From Clostridium sp. K4410.MGS-306 (GTDB lineage Bacteria; Cyanobacteriota; Vampirovibrionia; Gastranaerophilales; Gastranaerophilaceae), in the NCBI GenBank assembly GCA_000980375.1, contig LARD01000003.1, positions 1 to 64,000 of the forward strand: a stretch of DNA of 64,000 nt, given 5' to 3'. Position numbers and translations under genes: made by a program. This document shows, piece by piece, positions 53,640 through 62,373 of the stretch. Below the pieces are notes generated by a model. It was not told the origin of the DNA. It searched no databases and saw nothing but the letters and a program-made list of their open reading frames with translations. Each line of letters starts with the position of its first letter. Position 1 is the stretch's first letter.

Positions 53640-54592
53640 AATTTTTTCTTTTCGTCTATTACGATTGTACAAATAGGAGCATCGTTGACGCTTTCTAAAG
53701 TACATTTTTCATCAAATCCGGTGACAGACGGTGTGTAGCTTTTGATTTCTGCTGCAGTACCTTTTAATGCTTTTTGGAATGAAGAGAATAATGAATAAAC
53801 ATCGTGAACAGGATATTCATTTTTGTTAAAAGCAGCTATGACAGAGTCATAGTATGGTCTTGGTGATTGTGAAAACTGTTCTGTATTAGATGCAGAATAC
53901 TGTACGTGAGCAGTCAAATATCTGCTGTCTGTAGTCGGAAATCCTGTAGGCAATACAGTACCATCCATTAATATAATAAACGGAACAATATCAATGGCTT
54001 TTTTCTTGTTGGAATTCCAAGTTGCAGTATTTGGTCCTCTTTCTGCATTCAAATCTACCCATACAAGAAAGTATTTTAATTCCACATCTGCGTTGCCGTT
54101 TAAAGGATCTTTTACCGTTACTTTTTGCATTGGCGAGATAAAATATCTCATAGAGTTTGAAGAACGAAACGCCATGTTTTCTTTTTTAAAGTCCGAGTCA
54201 GAACCTTTTATAGGCACTGTTTTAAAATTGGCACCGCAATTGTAGACTGTTGTGTTGAGATAGCCCAATTTATTTTCTTCTTCATTTGCGGGATTAGGGT
54301 TCGTTGCCAGTTTTCTGCATAATTCTTTTGCCGCAGTTGTGCTGTCTACGTTTTCCATATCTCCGGGGAACGCCTTGTCTACATCTTCTGCTCCTTCTGT
54401 ATTTTGCAGGTCTCTGGCATCTTCTTTAATATTATAAGCTGCTGTAGCAAGTGTGTAATATGCATTGTAATATGCATAAGGGAGGTATTTGTCTGTTGGC
54501 TTTACAACAGTAAGCATCATAGCGCAAATTACACCTGTAATACCGATAACAATCAAAAGCTCAGGTATGGAAAACGCTTTAAGATTTTTCAT
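53636..54592 (-). CDS. Prepilin-like protein (type IV pilin/pseudopilin N-terminus)
   Basis: 318 residues. A short leader (MKNLKA) precedes the class III signal FSIPELLIVIGITGVICAMML, with the glutamate at position 5 of the mature form, as processed by PilD-type peptidase. The rest (about 35-318) is an extracytoplasmic domain with several cysteines and repeated aromatic residues. No further family is recognised. It could be a minor pilin or a secretion pseudopilin working with PilM-N and PilO at 47-49 kb. Upstream is the DUF3326 gene, overlapping by 14 bases. Confidence 0.85.
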   Translation of the reverse strand: MKNLKAFSIPELLIVIGITGVICAMMLTVVKPTDKYLPYAYYNAYYTLATAAYNIKEDARDLQNTEGAEDVDKAFPGDMENVDSTTAAKELCRKLATNPNPANEEENKLGYLNTTVYNCGANFKTVPIKGSDSDFKKENMAFRSSNSMRYFISPMQKVTVKDPLNGNADVELKYFLVWVDLNAERGPNTATWNSNKKKAIDIVPFIILMDGTVLPTGFPTTDSRYLTAHVQYSASNTEQFSQSPRPYYDSVIAAFNKNEYPVHDVYSLFSSFQKALKGTAAEIKSYTPSVTGFDEKCTLESVNDAPICTIVIDEKKKF

Positions 54593-55589
54593 ATTCTATC
54601 TCCTTAATAATATTTATATAATCATCATAAGTCGCGATTTCTTTGATGGCAATCGTTTTATTAATTGAGGTTTTGTCAATATTGAGTACTGTCTTGTTCT
54701 CAAGAATTGCATAAACAGGAATGTCTTTTTCTATGCAATCAAGCACTACAGAAGAACCAAGTGCATTATAAGGCACACAAACAGAATGCAAATTTTTGTA
54801 TGTAATGCATTCAGGTGTAATATTTTCTTTTTTTACTATCAAAGGGGCATTTCTTAATCCTGTTAACAAACAGGGCAAAAATGTTGGTGTAATATACTCA
54901 GCACTGACTTTTTCGTCAACAATATTGCCGTCTATTGTCACATCCTCAAATGCAGGAGCGTGTACACAAGGGCACATCAGCTCTTTTGATAGATAGTGAG
55001 AAATAATTGCCTCTACTCCGCCTACAATATCCACTCCGTTCCCTTTTTCGTACTCATCTTGCGGCGGCTCAGCAAACTTGCAGACAACGGCTATTGTTTG
55101 TGCTCCTTTTTTGATAAGCTTTTGGCCTGCTTTTTTTAGGGTTGTAGGATTTTTTACACATCCGGAAGAAATTCCGCTATCGGTTGTAAAAAACTCCACA
55201 TCTGCTGTTTCATCCGTTATTTCATAACCTGTAATATCTATACCATAAACGGTTTTCATTGCATTGATTGTGTTGATGTGTATGTTCAAAACATTTTTGC
55301 TTATTGCTCTGTCAAAAATTACGCCAATCTTGTTGTTTTTTGAGGGCAAAAGGCCAATTTCCCCTTTTACAAACTGTTCAATAAAATAACCTTCTACATA
55401 ATACATATTGGCAGTAATGCCCGAAAAAACCGCAGCGTTGACAATATTAGGATTTACAATCAATGGTATGTGCCGGGCTATTTTTTGAGCATAGACGCTT
55501 GCATCACCGGCATAGCCTCCAATTGAGGCACCTGTGCCCGTGGGCACAATCATAAGGCTGATTTTTTGTTTTGCAATGTTTTTTTGCAT
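54579..55589 (-). CDS. DUF3326 family protein
   Basis: 336 residues. I recognise the DUF3326 layout known from cyanobacteria and plants: LMIVPTGTGASIGGYAGDAS at the N-terminus, HIPLIVNPNIVNAAVFSGI, FFTTDSGISSGCVKNP, GVDIVGGVEAIISHYL, CPCVHAPAFEDV and VIVPYNALGSS-like VCVPYNALGSSVVLDCIE. The function of the family is unknown. Its start overlaps the stop of the UPF0173 hydrolase gene by one base, and its end overlaps the pseudopilin gene by 14 bases, so the three form a compact unit. Confidence 0.8.
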   Translation of the reverse strand: MQKNIAKQKISLMIVPTGTGASIGGYAGDASVYAQKIARHIPLIVNPNIVNAAVFSGITANMYYVEGYFIEQFVKGEIGLLPSKNNKIGVIFDRAISKNVLNIHINTINAMKTVYGIDITGYEITDETADVEFFTTDSGISSGCVKNPTTLKKAGQKLIKKGAQTIAVVCKFAEPPQDEYEKGNGVDIVGGVEAIISHYLSKELMCPCVHAPAFEDVTIDGNIVDEKVSAEYITPTFLPCLLTGLRNAPLIVKKENITPECITYKNLHSVCVPYNALGSSVVLDCIEKDIPVYAILENKTVLNIDKTSINKTIAIKEIATYDDYINIIKEIEYEKS

Positions 55590-56272
55590 TACAGCTCCAG
55601 ACTTTCTCCCGGTTTAAGAATAATACATTCTATGCCTTCTTTTTCAATCATATTTTTGAATTCTTGAATGTCGGTTTTGATTGCATCAAAAGTGTTATAA
55701 TGCATTGGAATTACTTTTTTTACGCCCAGCCATTTTGCAGCCAGTGCTGCTTCATTTTTGTCCATTGTATAAAATGAACCTACCGGTAAAAATGCAATAT
55801 CAGGTTTGTAAACCTCGCCGGCTGTTTTCATCTCTGAGTTAAGGCACGTATCACCTGCGTGATAAATTTTAGTACCGTTTATTTCAAACATTATGGAAGC
55901 AGGCATTCCCGCATACTGCCCGTCAGGAGTGGAGCTGCTGTGGAATGCAGGCAGAAACCTTGCAAATCCCCAGGGGTATGATAATTTGCCTCCAAAATTA
56001 ACACCTTCAACAAGAGCACCTTTGGCCATGCAGTAGTTTGCTAGTTCAAATATAGCGGTGATAGGGGCTTTTGTCGCACGTGAAATAGGTATTGCATCAC
56101 CCATGTGATCTGCATGTGCGTGAGTCAAAAATATATCGGTTATGATTTCTTCTTTATAATTGAATTTTGCAACAGGATTGTTTGAAATAAAAGGGTCCAC
56201 GAGTATCCCGTGGCTGCCTGTTTCAAAATAAAAAGCACTGTGGCCAATGTATTTAATTTTAGTAGAATTCAT
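55589..56272 (-). CDS. UPF0173 metal-dependent hydrolase (beta-lactamase fold)
   Basis: 227 residues, the usual size of UPF0173 (YtkL-like) proteins. The metallo-beta-lactamase metal motif is ITDIFLTHAHADHMGDAIPI; further ligands lie in KIYHAGDTCLNSEM and VKKVIPMHYNTFD. The substrate is unknown for the family. AGGAGCTGAAT precedes the ATG at good distance. The stop/start overlap (TAATG) couples it to the DUF3326 gene. Confidence 0.92.
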   Translation of the reverse strand: MNSTKIKYIGHSAFYFETGSHGILVDPFISNNPVAKFNYKEEIITDIFLTHAHADHMGDAIPISRATKAPITAIFELANYCMAKGALVEGVNFGGKLSYPWGFARFLPAFHSSSTPDGQYAGMPASIMFEINGTKIYHAGDTCLNSEMKTAGEVYKPDIAFLPVGSFYTMDKNEAALAAKWLGVKKVIPMHYNTFDAIKTDIQEFKNMIEKEGIECIILKPGESLEL

Positions 56273-56403
56273 ATTCAGCTCCTGCTTGTTACGTTATATT
56301 TCTTATTATATCAATAATTTAAAATCATATAAACGTATTGTTTGCAAATCCGAGAAAGTAGCCTATAATTATTATTGTACGGTACGATTATAGTTGGGTT
56401 CCC

Positions 56404-57408
56404 ATGGAAAAAATTCCTGTAGAAGAATTAGTAAAATATAAAATGCTCCCCTTTGATTTATATAACGAAAACGGGGAAAAACTTGTAGATGCTGGTGAAA
56501 TTCTTACTTCCGGTAAGCTGCTTCAAATAAGTCAGTATGATGTTTTGTTTAAATCTACACCAAAACATACAGAAAGCCGCCCCACAACACATATGGCACC
56601 TGCGGCTCCTGTTGCGCCTATGGAAGAAGAATCTTTTGAGCCTGTAAAACCAAAAGAAATTGTCTTTGACAAAACTGTTAACAGAAAATCAAAGTTTAAA
56701 GCGCAATCACAGGTAGATATGAAGTCATACTACGCAACAACAATGTTTGCGCTGAGAGAAAATGCAAATAAAGATGCAATCCAAATGGTTGATGAAATCA
56801 AGGATAAAATACTTGATGACGTCCAGTCTGTTATTCAGGAAGTTAAATTCTGCTCTCAACTCAAATTGCTCGGCAACTACAATGACTGCCACGCATTAAA
56901 TACAGCTATTCTTGCTACTGCAATGGGTTACAAACTCGAGTATGATGAAGATGTCATAGAAAAACTGGCACAGGCATCTTTGCTCCATGATATTGGAATG
57001 ACAAGACTTCCAAAAGAAATACTTGAAAAAACCAGTTTGTCCCAGCAGGATAACAAACTTTTTCAAAAACATACACACATGGGCTACAAAATTCTGAAAT
57101 ATGAAATGGGTCTGCCGGAAGATATCTGCCTTGTTGCACTCGAACACCACGAAAACAATGACGGCTCGGGTTATCCTTTCAAACTTTCAGGAGAACAAAT
57201 AAGCAAACTCACACGCGTTGTAGGTTTATGCAGCTTTTTTGATGACCTTACCTCTAACAGAACTGTTCATAAGGTTAAAAATACCAAAGAGGCTCTTCGT
57301 ATAATGCTCGAAGTCGGTACAAAAAAATTCTTCCCTGAATTGTTGTACCAGTTTGTGAATATGTTTAATTACAACGACCTTGAATCTTATGATGAGATGA
57401 TACAGTAA
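56404..57408 (+). CDS. Canonical HD-GYP domain protein
   Basis: 334 residues. An N-terminal part (about 1-100) begins VEELVKYKMLPFDLYNENGEKL, like regulatory domains of many HD-GYP proteins. The HD-GYP domain (about 135-330) keeps the key residues: DCHALNTAIL, SLLHDIGMTRLP (HD pair), QKHTHMGYKIL, ALEHHENNDGSGYPFKL (HH and GYP) and LCSFFDDLTSNR. The lysine after HDIG is methionine (HDIGM), a minor deviation. Cyclic-di-GMP hydrolysis is plausible, in contrast with the degenerate paralogue at 1879. A TATAAT box lies upstream near 56360. The stop overlaps the trmFO start by one base. Confidence 0.88.
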   Translation: MEKIPVEELVKYKMLPFDLYNENGEKLVDAGEILTSGKLLQISQYDVLFKSTPKHTESRPTTHMAPAAPVAPMEEESFEPVKPKEIVFDKTVNRKSKFKAQSQVDMKSYYATTMFALRENANKDAIQMVDEIKDKILDDVQSVIQEVKFCSQLKLLGNYNDCHALNTAILATAMGYKLEYDEDVIEKLAQASLLHDIGMTRLPKEILEKTSLSQQDNKLFQKHTHMGYKILKYEMGLPEDICLVALEHHENNDGSGYPFKLSGEQISKLTRVVGLCSFFDDLTSNRTVHKVKNTKEALRIMLEVGTKKFFPELLYQFVNMFNYNDLESYDEMIQ

Positions 57409-58718
57409 TGGATTACAGAGTAAAAGTTATAGGCGCCGGTTTGGCAGGCTGTGAGGCAGCTCTTCAGCTAGCCCAAAATGGTGTTGCTGTTGATCTTTAT
57501 GAAATGCGACCTAATAAAACAACCGGAGCGCATTCCACACAAAATCCGGCAGAATTTGTGTGCAGTAACAGTCTTGGCTCTATAGACCCCACAAATGCAA
57601 GCGGACTTTTGAAACAGGAAATGTCAATATTAGGCTCTTTCCTTATACAAGTTGCACATGAAGTCAAAGTCCCTGCCGGTAATGCACTGGCAATCGACAG
57701 AGAATTATTTTCCCAAAAAGTTGAACAACTCTTGCAGGAACATAATATAAATATAATCAGAGAAGAGGTAAAAACTATCCCTCAAGAAGGCCCTGTAATA
57801 CTGGCATCCGGGCCTTTAACTTCGGAGGCTCTTGCCGAGGATATAAAAAATTTTACGGGTAGTGAACATTTGCACTTTTTTGATGCAATAGCTCCGATTG
57901 TTGAAAAAGACTCTATAAATTTTGACAAGGCTTTTTATGCAAGCCGCTATGATAAGGGAGAGGCTTCTTATATCAACTGCCCCATGAATAAAGAAGAGTA
58001 TGAAAATTTTTATCGTATTCTTACAACTGCACCAAAAATAGAACTCAAAGAATTTGAAAAAGATGCCAAGTTTTTTGAATCCTGTCTTCCAATAGAAGTG
58101 CTTGCCTCAAGAGGCGTGGACACTCTTCGTTTCGGGCCGATGAAGCCTGTCGGGCTTGTAGATAAAAGAACCGGTGTTGAAAATTATGCGGTTGTTCAGC
58201 TTCGACAGGATAACAGTAGTGCAACTATGTACAATCTTGTAGGTTTTCAGACAAACCTCAAATGGGGAAGCCAAAAAGAGCTGCTTCAAGCTATTCCGGG
58301 GTTGGAAAATGCCAATATTCTGCGTTATGGTGTAATGCATAGAAATACTTTTATCAACAGCCCGCAATTGCTGGAGCCTTCATTACAGTGCAAAAAAAGA
58401 AAAAATCTGTTTTTTGCCGGTCAGCTCACAGGTACCGAAGGCTATACAGAATCTATTGCTACAGGCATGCTTGCCGGTATAAATATGGCACGCTTTTTAA
58501 AAGGTGAAGCGCTTCTTGTTTTGCCTGATATTACAATGCTTGGAGCATTAACTCACTATATATGCGATTGTGAACAAAAACATTTCCAGCCCATAAATTC
58601 TAACTGGGGCATTGTTGCTGAATTAAACGTTGACAGAAAAATTAAAAAGAATAAAAAACTCAAAAATGAGATGCTTTCCAACCGTTCGTTGGAATATTTA
58701 CGTAATTTATCCGTTTAA
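57408..58718 (+). CDS. trmFO: Folate-dependent tRNA (uracil-54-C5)-methyltransferase TrmFO
   Basis: 436 residues, the normal length. The FAD site is VKVIGAGLAGCEAALQLAQNG. ALVDLYEMRPNKTTGAHSTQ-like VDLYEMRPNKTTGAHSTQ, FVCSNSLGS (catalytic cysteine region), GPMKPVGLVDKRTG and LFFAGQLTGTEGYTESIATG are hallmark sequences. TrmFO makes m5U54 in the T loop using methylenetetrahydrofolate. It is coupled to the HD-GYP gene by a TAATG overlap, a pairing with no obvious functional link. It overlaps the convergent coiled-coil gene by 12 bases. Confidence 0.97.
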   Translation: MDYRVKVIGAGLAGCEAALQLAQNGVAVDLYEMRPNKTTGAHSTQNPAEFVCSNSLGSIDPTNASGLLKQEMSILGSFLIQVAHEVKVPAGNALAIDRELFSQKVEQLLQEHNINIIREEVKTIPQEGPVILASGPLTSEALAEDIKNFTGSEHLHFFDAIAPIVEKDSINFDKAFYASRYDKGEASYINCPMNKEEYENFYRILTTAPKIELKEFEKDAKFFESCLPIEVLASRGVDTLRFGPMKPVGLVDKRTGVENYAVVQLRQDNSSATMYNLVGFQTNLKWGSQKELLQAIPGLENANILRYGVMHRNTFINSPQLLEPSLQCKKRKNLFFAGQLTGTEGYTESIATGMLAGINMARFLKGEALLVLPDITMLGALTHYICDCEQKHFQPINSNWGIVAELNVDRKIKKNKKLKNEMLSNRSLEYLRNLSV

Positions 58719-59486
58719 TTCTTTTAATATCTGTGAATGCAGTGCACCTGCTCTGGAAAGATGGTTAACTAAAGTTTCATACCTTTCTTCCTGCTCACCA
58801 AACGGCACCTTCATTTTTACAAGCTCATCTACGGATTTGTTTATTTTGTCCAGCTTGCCAAGCGTGTCTTTGACCATCATTGCTTTGACCAGGGGGGTAT
58901 ATTTTCTTAAAAATTTTGAACGACGTAAAAATGATTTAAATGCTTTTTGAAAATTTTCTTTCATCTTTTGCGGAAAATTCATTGCTTTTGTAAGAGCACT
59001 GGTCAATCCGGTTTCAAAGTTTTGCTGCTGATACTGCTGCTGCAAGTTTGCAAGGTTTCTTTCAATCAGTTTTTTTCCTGACAAAAGTTCTTTGATAGCT
59101 TTTTCGTCGTTTATTGTTTGTGCAACAACGAGTTTTTCATTTATCTGACTGAGAGAGTTTTCGTAGCTTTCAATGCGCTTTTCAAGCTTCAATTCCTGAT
59201 CATCCAGTGCAATATATGCGCTTTCTTCCAGCATTGCAGAGTCTGTGGAATTAATCCTTTTTTGAAAAACAACCGGTCTTTCCTGCAGCTTTTTATCATC
59301 AATTTGTTTTGTGTTGAAAATCGTCACAGGTGGCGTTTTTAAAACAGTTTCGTATTTTTCGATATTAACAGACAGCTGTTGTTTGGTCAGCTGAAAAAAA
59401 TCCTTTTTGTCCAAAGGATTTGCGCCGTTTTGAGCGGCAGTGTTATTCTGTTTATTCGATTTATTCTGTTTAGAATTGGTATCCAT
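58707..59486 (-). CDS. Coiled-coil protein of unknown function
   Basis: 259 residues, no membrane segment. The N-terminus is asparagine/lysine-rich (SKQNKSNKQNNTAAQNGAN). A long coiled coil (about 90-160) reads DQELKLEKRIESYENSLSQI and AIKELLSGKKLIERNLANLQ. It is followed by a basic helical part (MKENFQKAFKSFLRRSKFLRK). I do not recognise the family. The gene starts one base after the small membrane-protein gene at 59488, so they are cotranscribed and may act together. Confidence 0.68.
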   Translation of the reverse strand: MDTNSKQNKSNKQNNTAAQNGANPLDKKDFFQLTKQQLSVNIEKYETVLKTPPVTIFNTKQIDDKKLQERPVVFQKRINSTDSAMLEESAYIALDDQELKLEKRIESYENSLSQINEKLVVAQTINDEKAIKELLSGKKLIERNLANLQQQYQQQNFETGLTSALTKAMNFPQKMKENFQKAFKSFLRRSKFLRKYTPLVKAMMVKDTLGKLDKINKSVDELVKMKVPFGEQEERYETLVNHLSRAGALHSQILKELNG

Positions 59487-59487
59487 T

Positions 59488-59835
59488 TTATTTACGCTTT
59501 ATATGATTTTTTATTTTATCATAAGTATTTGTAATAAAGGTTTTTATTAAGTTTCTTTTTGCATAGCATACAATAGCACCGGCTATTATTGCAGTCCAGG
59601 TAAGCAGCCTTTTTAACCTGTTTTTGGGCTTTTGGGTTTTCATTGCAACAGGCTTGTGAAAGAATGCTTTGCTCTTGGGGTTTATGAGCTCGTTGTAGAA
59701 TTCTTTGTCTACTTTTATTTCGTCATAAAAAGAGTGTGGCCTTATAACAGGCGGGTTTACGACAAAATGTCCTGCCTTTAAAGGCTGGTAATAGCTGTAA
59801 TTTTGTTGTCCCTGCATTGATACGGGGTTAGTCAT
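59488..59835 (-). CDS. Small unknown protein with one membrane helix
   Basis: 115 residues. A proline/tyrosine-rich N-terminus (QGQQNYSYYQPLKAGHFVV) precedes a basic segment. A membrane helix (LLTWTAIIAGAIVCYA, about 77-93) and a basic cytoplasmic-type tail (about 95-115, ending IKRK) follow. No family recognised. The start is preceded by AAGGGAAAATT. Only one base separates it from the coiled-coil gene. Confidence 0.65.
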   Translation of the reverse strand: MTNPVSMQGQQNYSYYQPLKAGHFVVNPPVIRPHSFYDEIKVDKEFYNELINPKSKAFFHKPVAMKTQKPKNRLKRLLTWTAIIAGAIVCYAKRNLIKTFITNTYDKIKNHIKRK

Positions 59836-60007
59836 AATTTTCCCTTCACACTTTCACAGTACTAATAAAACAAAAACATCATTGTTTTTGCATGATTTTT
59901 GAAATAATTGTTAACTTTGTTACAAATATCAAAAATATATAAAAAATGTTTAGTAATTTAAAAGCTATTTAAGTACAATTGTTTTAACAGAATATAAAGG
60001 AAGCATT

Positions 60008-61288
60008 ATGGATAGATTTGTCGGAATCATCGGTATAGTACTTATTTTAGGGATTGCATATGCATTTTCCAACAATAGGAAGGCAATTTCTCTAAAAACA
60101 ATAATTCCGGGGTTTGTCCTTCAGGTATTGCTTGCGGTGTTTGTTTTAAAAACGCCTCTGGGCAAAAATATGTTCCACGCAATTGGGATGTTTATCCAGA
60201 AGATTCTTGATTTTTCAAACGAAGGCGGAAATTTTGTATTCGGCGTGTTAACTAATAATCCCGTAAAAATGGAAGAACTGTTTGGCGCCGGAGCAGGTTT
60301 TATATTTGCGTTAAAACTCATACCGACAATTATCTTTATTTTGATTCTTGTAAATATACTTTATTACTACGGAATTATGCAAAGGGTTGTGGAAGCATGT
60401 GCTAAAGTTATGTACAAATTGATGAATGTTTCAGGTGCAGAATCTTTGTCTAATATAGCATCTGCTTTTGTCGGACAGGTAGAAGCGCAAATTATGATTA
60501 AACCCTACCTTGCCACAATGACAATGTCAGAGCTTCTTGCTTCTATGACAGGCTCAATGGCTTGTATTGCGGGCGGCGTAATGGCTATGTATGTGGGAAT
60601 GGGTATTCCTGCTGAGTATCTGCTTGCCGCATCTATCATGGCTGCGCCGGGCGCACTTGTTATTTCAAAAATAGTTTACCCTGAAACTGATGAACCGCAG
60701 ACTAAAAACGATGTAAAAATAGAAATTAAAAAAACACACGTAAACCTTATAGATTCAATAGCTCACGGTGCCTCAGACGGTATGAAAGTTTCTATTAATG
60801 TAATAGCAATGCTTATTGCTCTTACTGCTTTAATATCCATGGTTGATTGGATGCTCGGTCATTTGGGTCTGTTTATGGCAAATGTTTTGCATATGAATTT
60901 GTCTTTTATACACATAGATTTAACACACCTGTCTTTAAAGGAAATCCTTGGTAGTATATTCTCGCTGTTTGCAGTTGCAATGGGCGTGCCTTTTAAAGAG
61001 GCTATGGATGTCGGTGCGTTAATGGGCACAAAACTTGTGTTTAACGAGTTTATTGCATACCTTGACCTGACTGCTTTAAAACCGGTTTTGAGCCAAAAAA
61101 GTATTGTTGTTGCTACTTTTGCACTTTGCGGCTTTGCAAACCTGGGTTCTATTGCAATTCAAATCGGCGGTATTGGAGAACTTGCTCCTAACAGAAGAAA
61201 AGATCTTGCAAAACTTGGTGTAAAAGCACTGTTTTGCGGTACTCTGGCATCGTATCTTTCAGCATGCATTGCGGGGATTTTGCTCTAA
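60008..61288 (+). CDS. Concentrative nucleoside transporter (NupC/CNT family)
   Basis: 426 residues with about ten hydrophobic segments. CNT landmarks: FVFGVLTNNP near residue 80, SGAESLSNIASAFVGQVEAQIMIKPYLATMTMSELLASMTGSMACIAGGVMAMY (the gate region; here quoted in overlapping parts SNIASAFVGQVEA and MTGSMACIAGGVM), and GFANLGSIAIQIGGIGELAPNR near the C-terminus. It imports nucleosides with sodium or protons. AAGGAAGC precedes the ATG. It is 20 bases upstream of lpxK, an unusual neighbour. Confidence 0.92.
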   Translation: MDRFVGIIGIVLILGIAYAFSNNRKAISLKTIIPGFVLQVLLAVFVLKTPLGKNMFHAIGMFIQKILDFSNEGGNFVFGVLTNNPVKMEELFGAGAGFIFALKLIPTIIFILILVNILYYYGIMQRVVEACAKVMYKLMNVSGAESLSNIASAFVGQVEAQIMIKPYLATMTMSELLASMTGSMACIAGGVMAMYVGMGIPAEYLLAASIMAAPGALVISKIVYPETDEPQTKNDVKIEIKKTHVNLIDSIAHGASDGMKVSINVIAMLIALTALISMVDWMLGHLGLFMANVLHMNLSFIHIDLTHLSLKEILGSIFSLFAVAMGVPFKEAMDVGALMGTKLVFNEFIAYLDLTALKPVLSQKSIVVATFALCGFANLGSIAIQIGGIGELAPNRRKDLAKLGVKALFCGTLASYLSACIAGILL

Positions 61289-61308
61289 CTTAAAATAAGG
61301 CTTTGACA

Positions 61309-62373
61309 ATGAAAGTATTTTTAACAAATTTTCATTATAAAAAACACTTTGCACCTGTACAAATGATTATGGCAGGTGTTTTGTATGCTGTTTTGTCATT
61401 GCCGTCTCTTGTTTATCTTTGCATTGTTAAAACAAGAAACTTTCTTTACAAAAAAAATCTCCTAAAATCTTATAAACCTCATCTTTATACAGTTTCAGTA
61501 GGAAATTTGACTACAGGAGGAACAGGCAAAACGCCGATTACTGCCGAGATTGCAAATTATTTTGCAAAAAAAGGCGACTATCCTGCTATCCTTTCAAGAG
61601 GCTACGGCGGACAGCTGCCTAATAAAGACGTTAATGTTGTATCTGATGGGTTCACAATCCATCACAATGCTCTGGAAGCGGGCGATGAACCATACTGGCT
61701 TGCCTCTCATTGCCCTAAATGTGCTGTTTTGACTTGCTCCAGCCGTGTTAAGGCAGCAAAATTTGCAAAAAACTCTCTGCATTGTACAAAACTTATACTT
61801 GATGATGGTTTTCAGCACCAAAAAATAGGCCGTGACCTCAATATTCTCGTTACAGACAGTGAAAAACAATTTTCTAACGGGTGTGTATTGCCTCTGGGCG
61901 CATTAAGAGAACCCCTGTCTGAAATAAAAAGAGCTGATAAAATCGTAGTGGTCAATAAAAGCTTTAATGACAAGAAAGCAAAAAGTTTTGCAAGGTACTT
62001 AAGAAAAAAATACAACAAACCTGCATTTGTTTGTTCTATGGTGCCTGATATTGTTTATAACATTAAAACCGAAAAACTCATAGAAGACGATGCTCCTGTT
62101 ATTGCTTTTAGTGCAATAGCCCAGCCGGAACAGTTTTACAAGTTTTTGCGAAGATATGATGTCCTTGATACAAAAGACTTTTCCGACCATCATATTTATA
62201 CAAAAGATGATGTAGAAGAATTGAAAGCACTGAAAGAAAAATATGGTGCAAAATATATGATTACCACGGAAAAAGATGCTGTAAAACTCAAAGAAATACT
62301 GGACACTGATGAAGGTATCTTTGCACTAAAACTCAAACCCGTCCTAGATTTGAAAGGCCTGCTTGATGAATAA
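61309..62373 (+). CDS. lpxK: Tetraacyldisaccharide 4'-kinase LpxK
   Basis: 354 residues from the ATG at 61309 (AAGG upstream; a TTG two codons earlier is unsupported). LpxK phosphorylates the lipid A precursor at the cytoplasmic face of the inner membrane. A hydrophobic N-terminal segment, the P-loop SVGNLTTGGTGKTPIT, AILSRGYGG, the catalytic-type LILDDGFQHQKIGRDLNILV, CVLPLGALREPLSEIKRAD and TEKDAVKL are all present. It overlaps the following glycosyltransferase gene by 8 bases. It shows that lipid A is made. Confidence 0.95.
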   Translation: MKVFLTNFHYKKHFAPVQMIMAGVLYAVLSLPSLVYLCIVKTRNFLYKKNLLKSYKPHLYTVSVGNLTTGGTGKTPITAEIANYFAKKGDYPAILSRGYGGQLPNKDVNVVSDGFTIHHNALEAGDEPYWLASHCPKCAVLTCSSRVKAAKFAKNSLHCTKLILDDGFQHQKIGRDLNILVTDSEKQFSNGCVLPLGALREPLSEIKRADKIVVVNKSFNDKKAKSFARYLRKKYNKPAFVCSMVPDIVYNIKTEKLIEDDAPVIAFSAIAQPEQFYKFLRRYDVLDTKDFSDHHIYTKDDVEELKALKEKYGAKYMITTEKDAVKLKEILDTDEGIFALKLKPVLDLKGLLDE

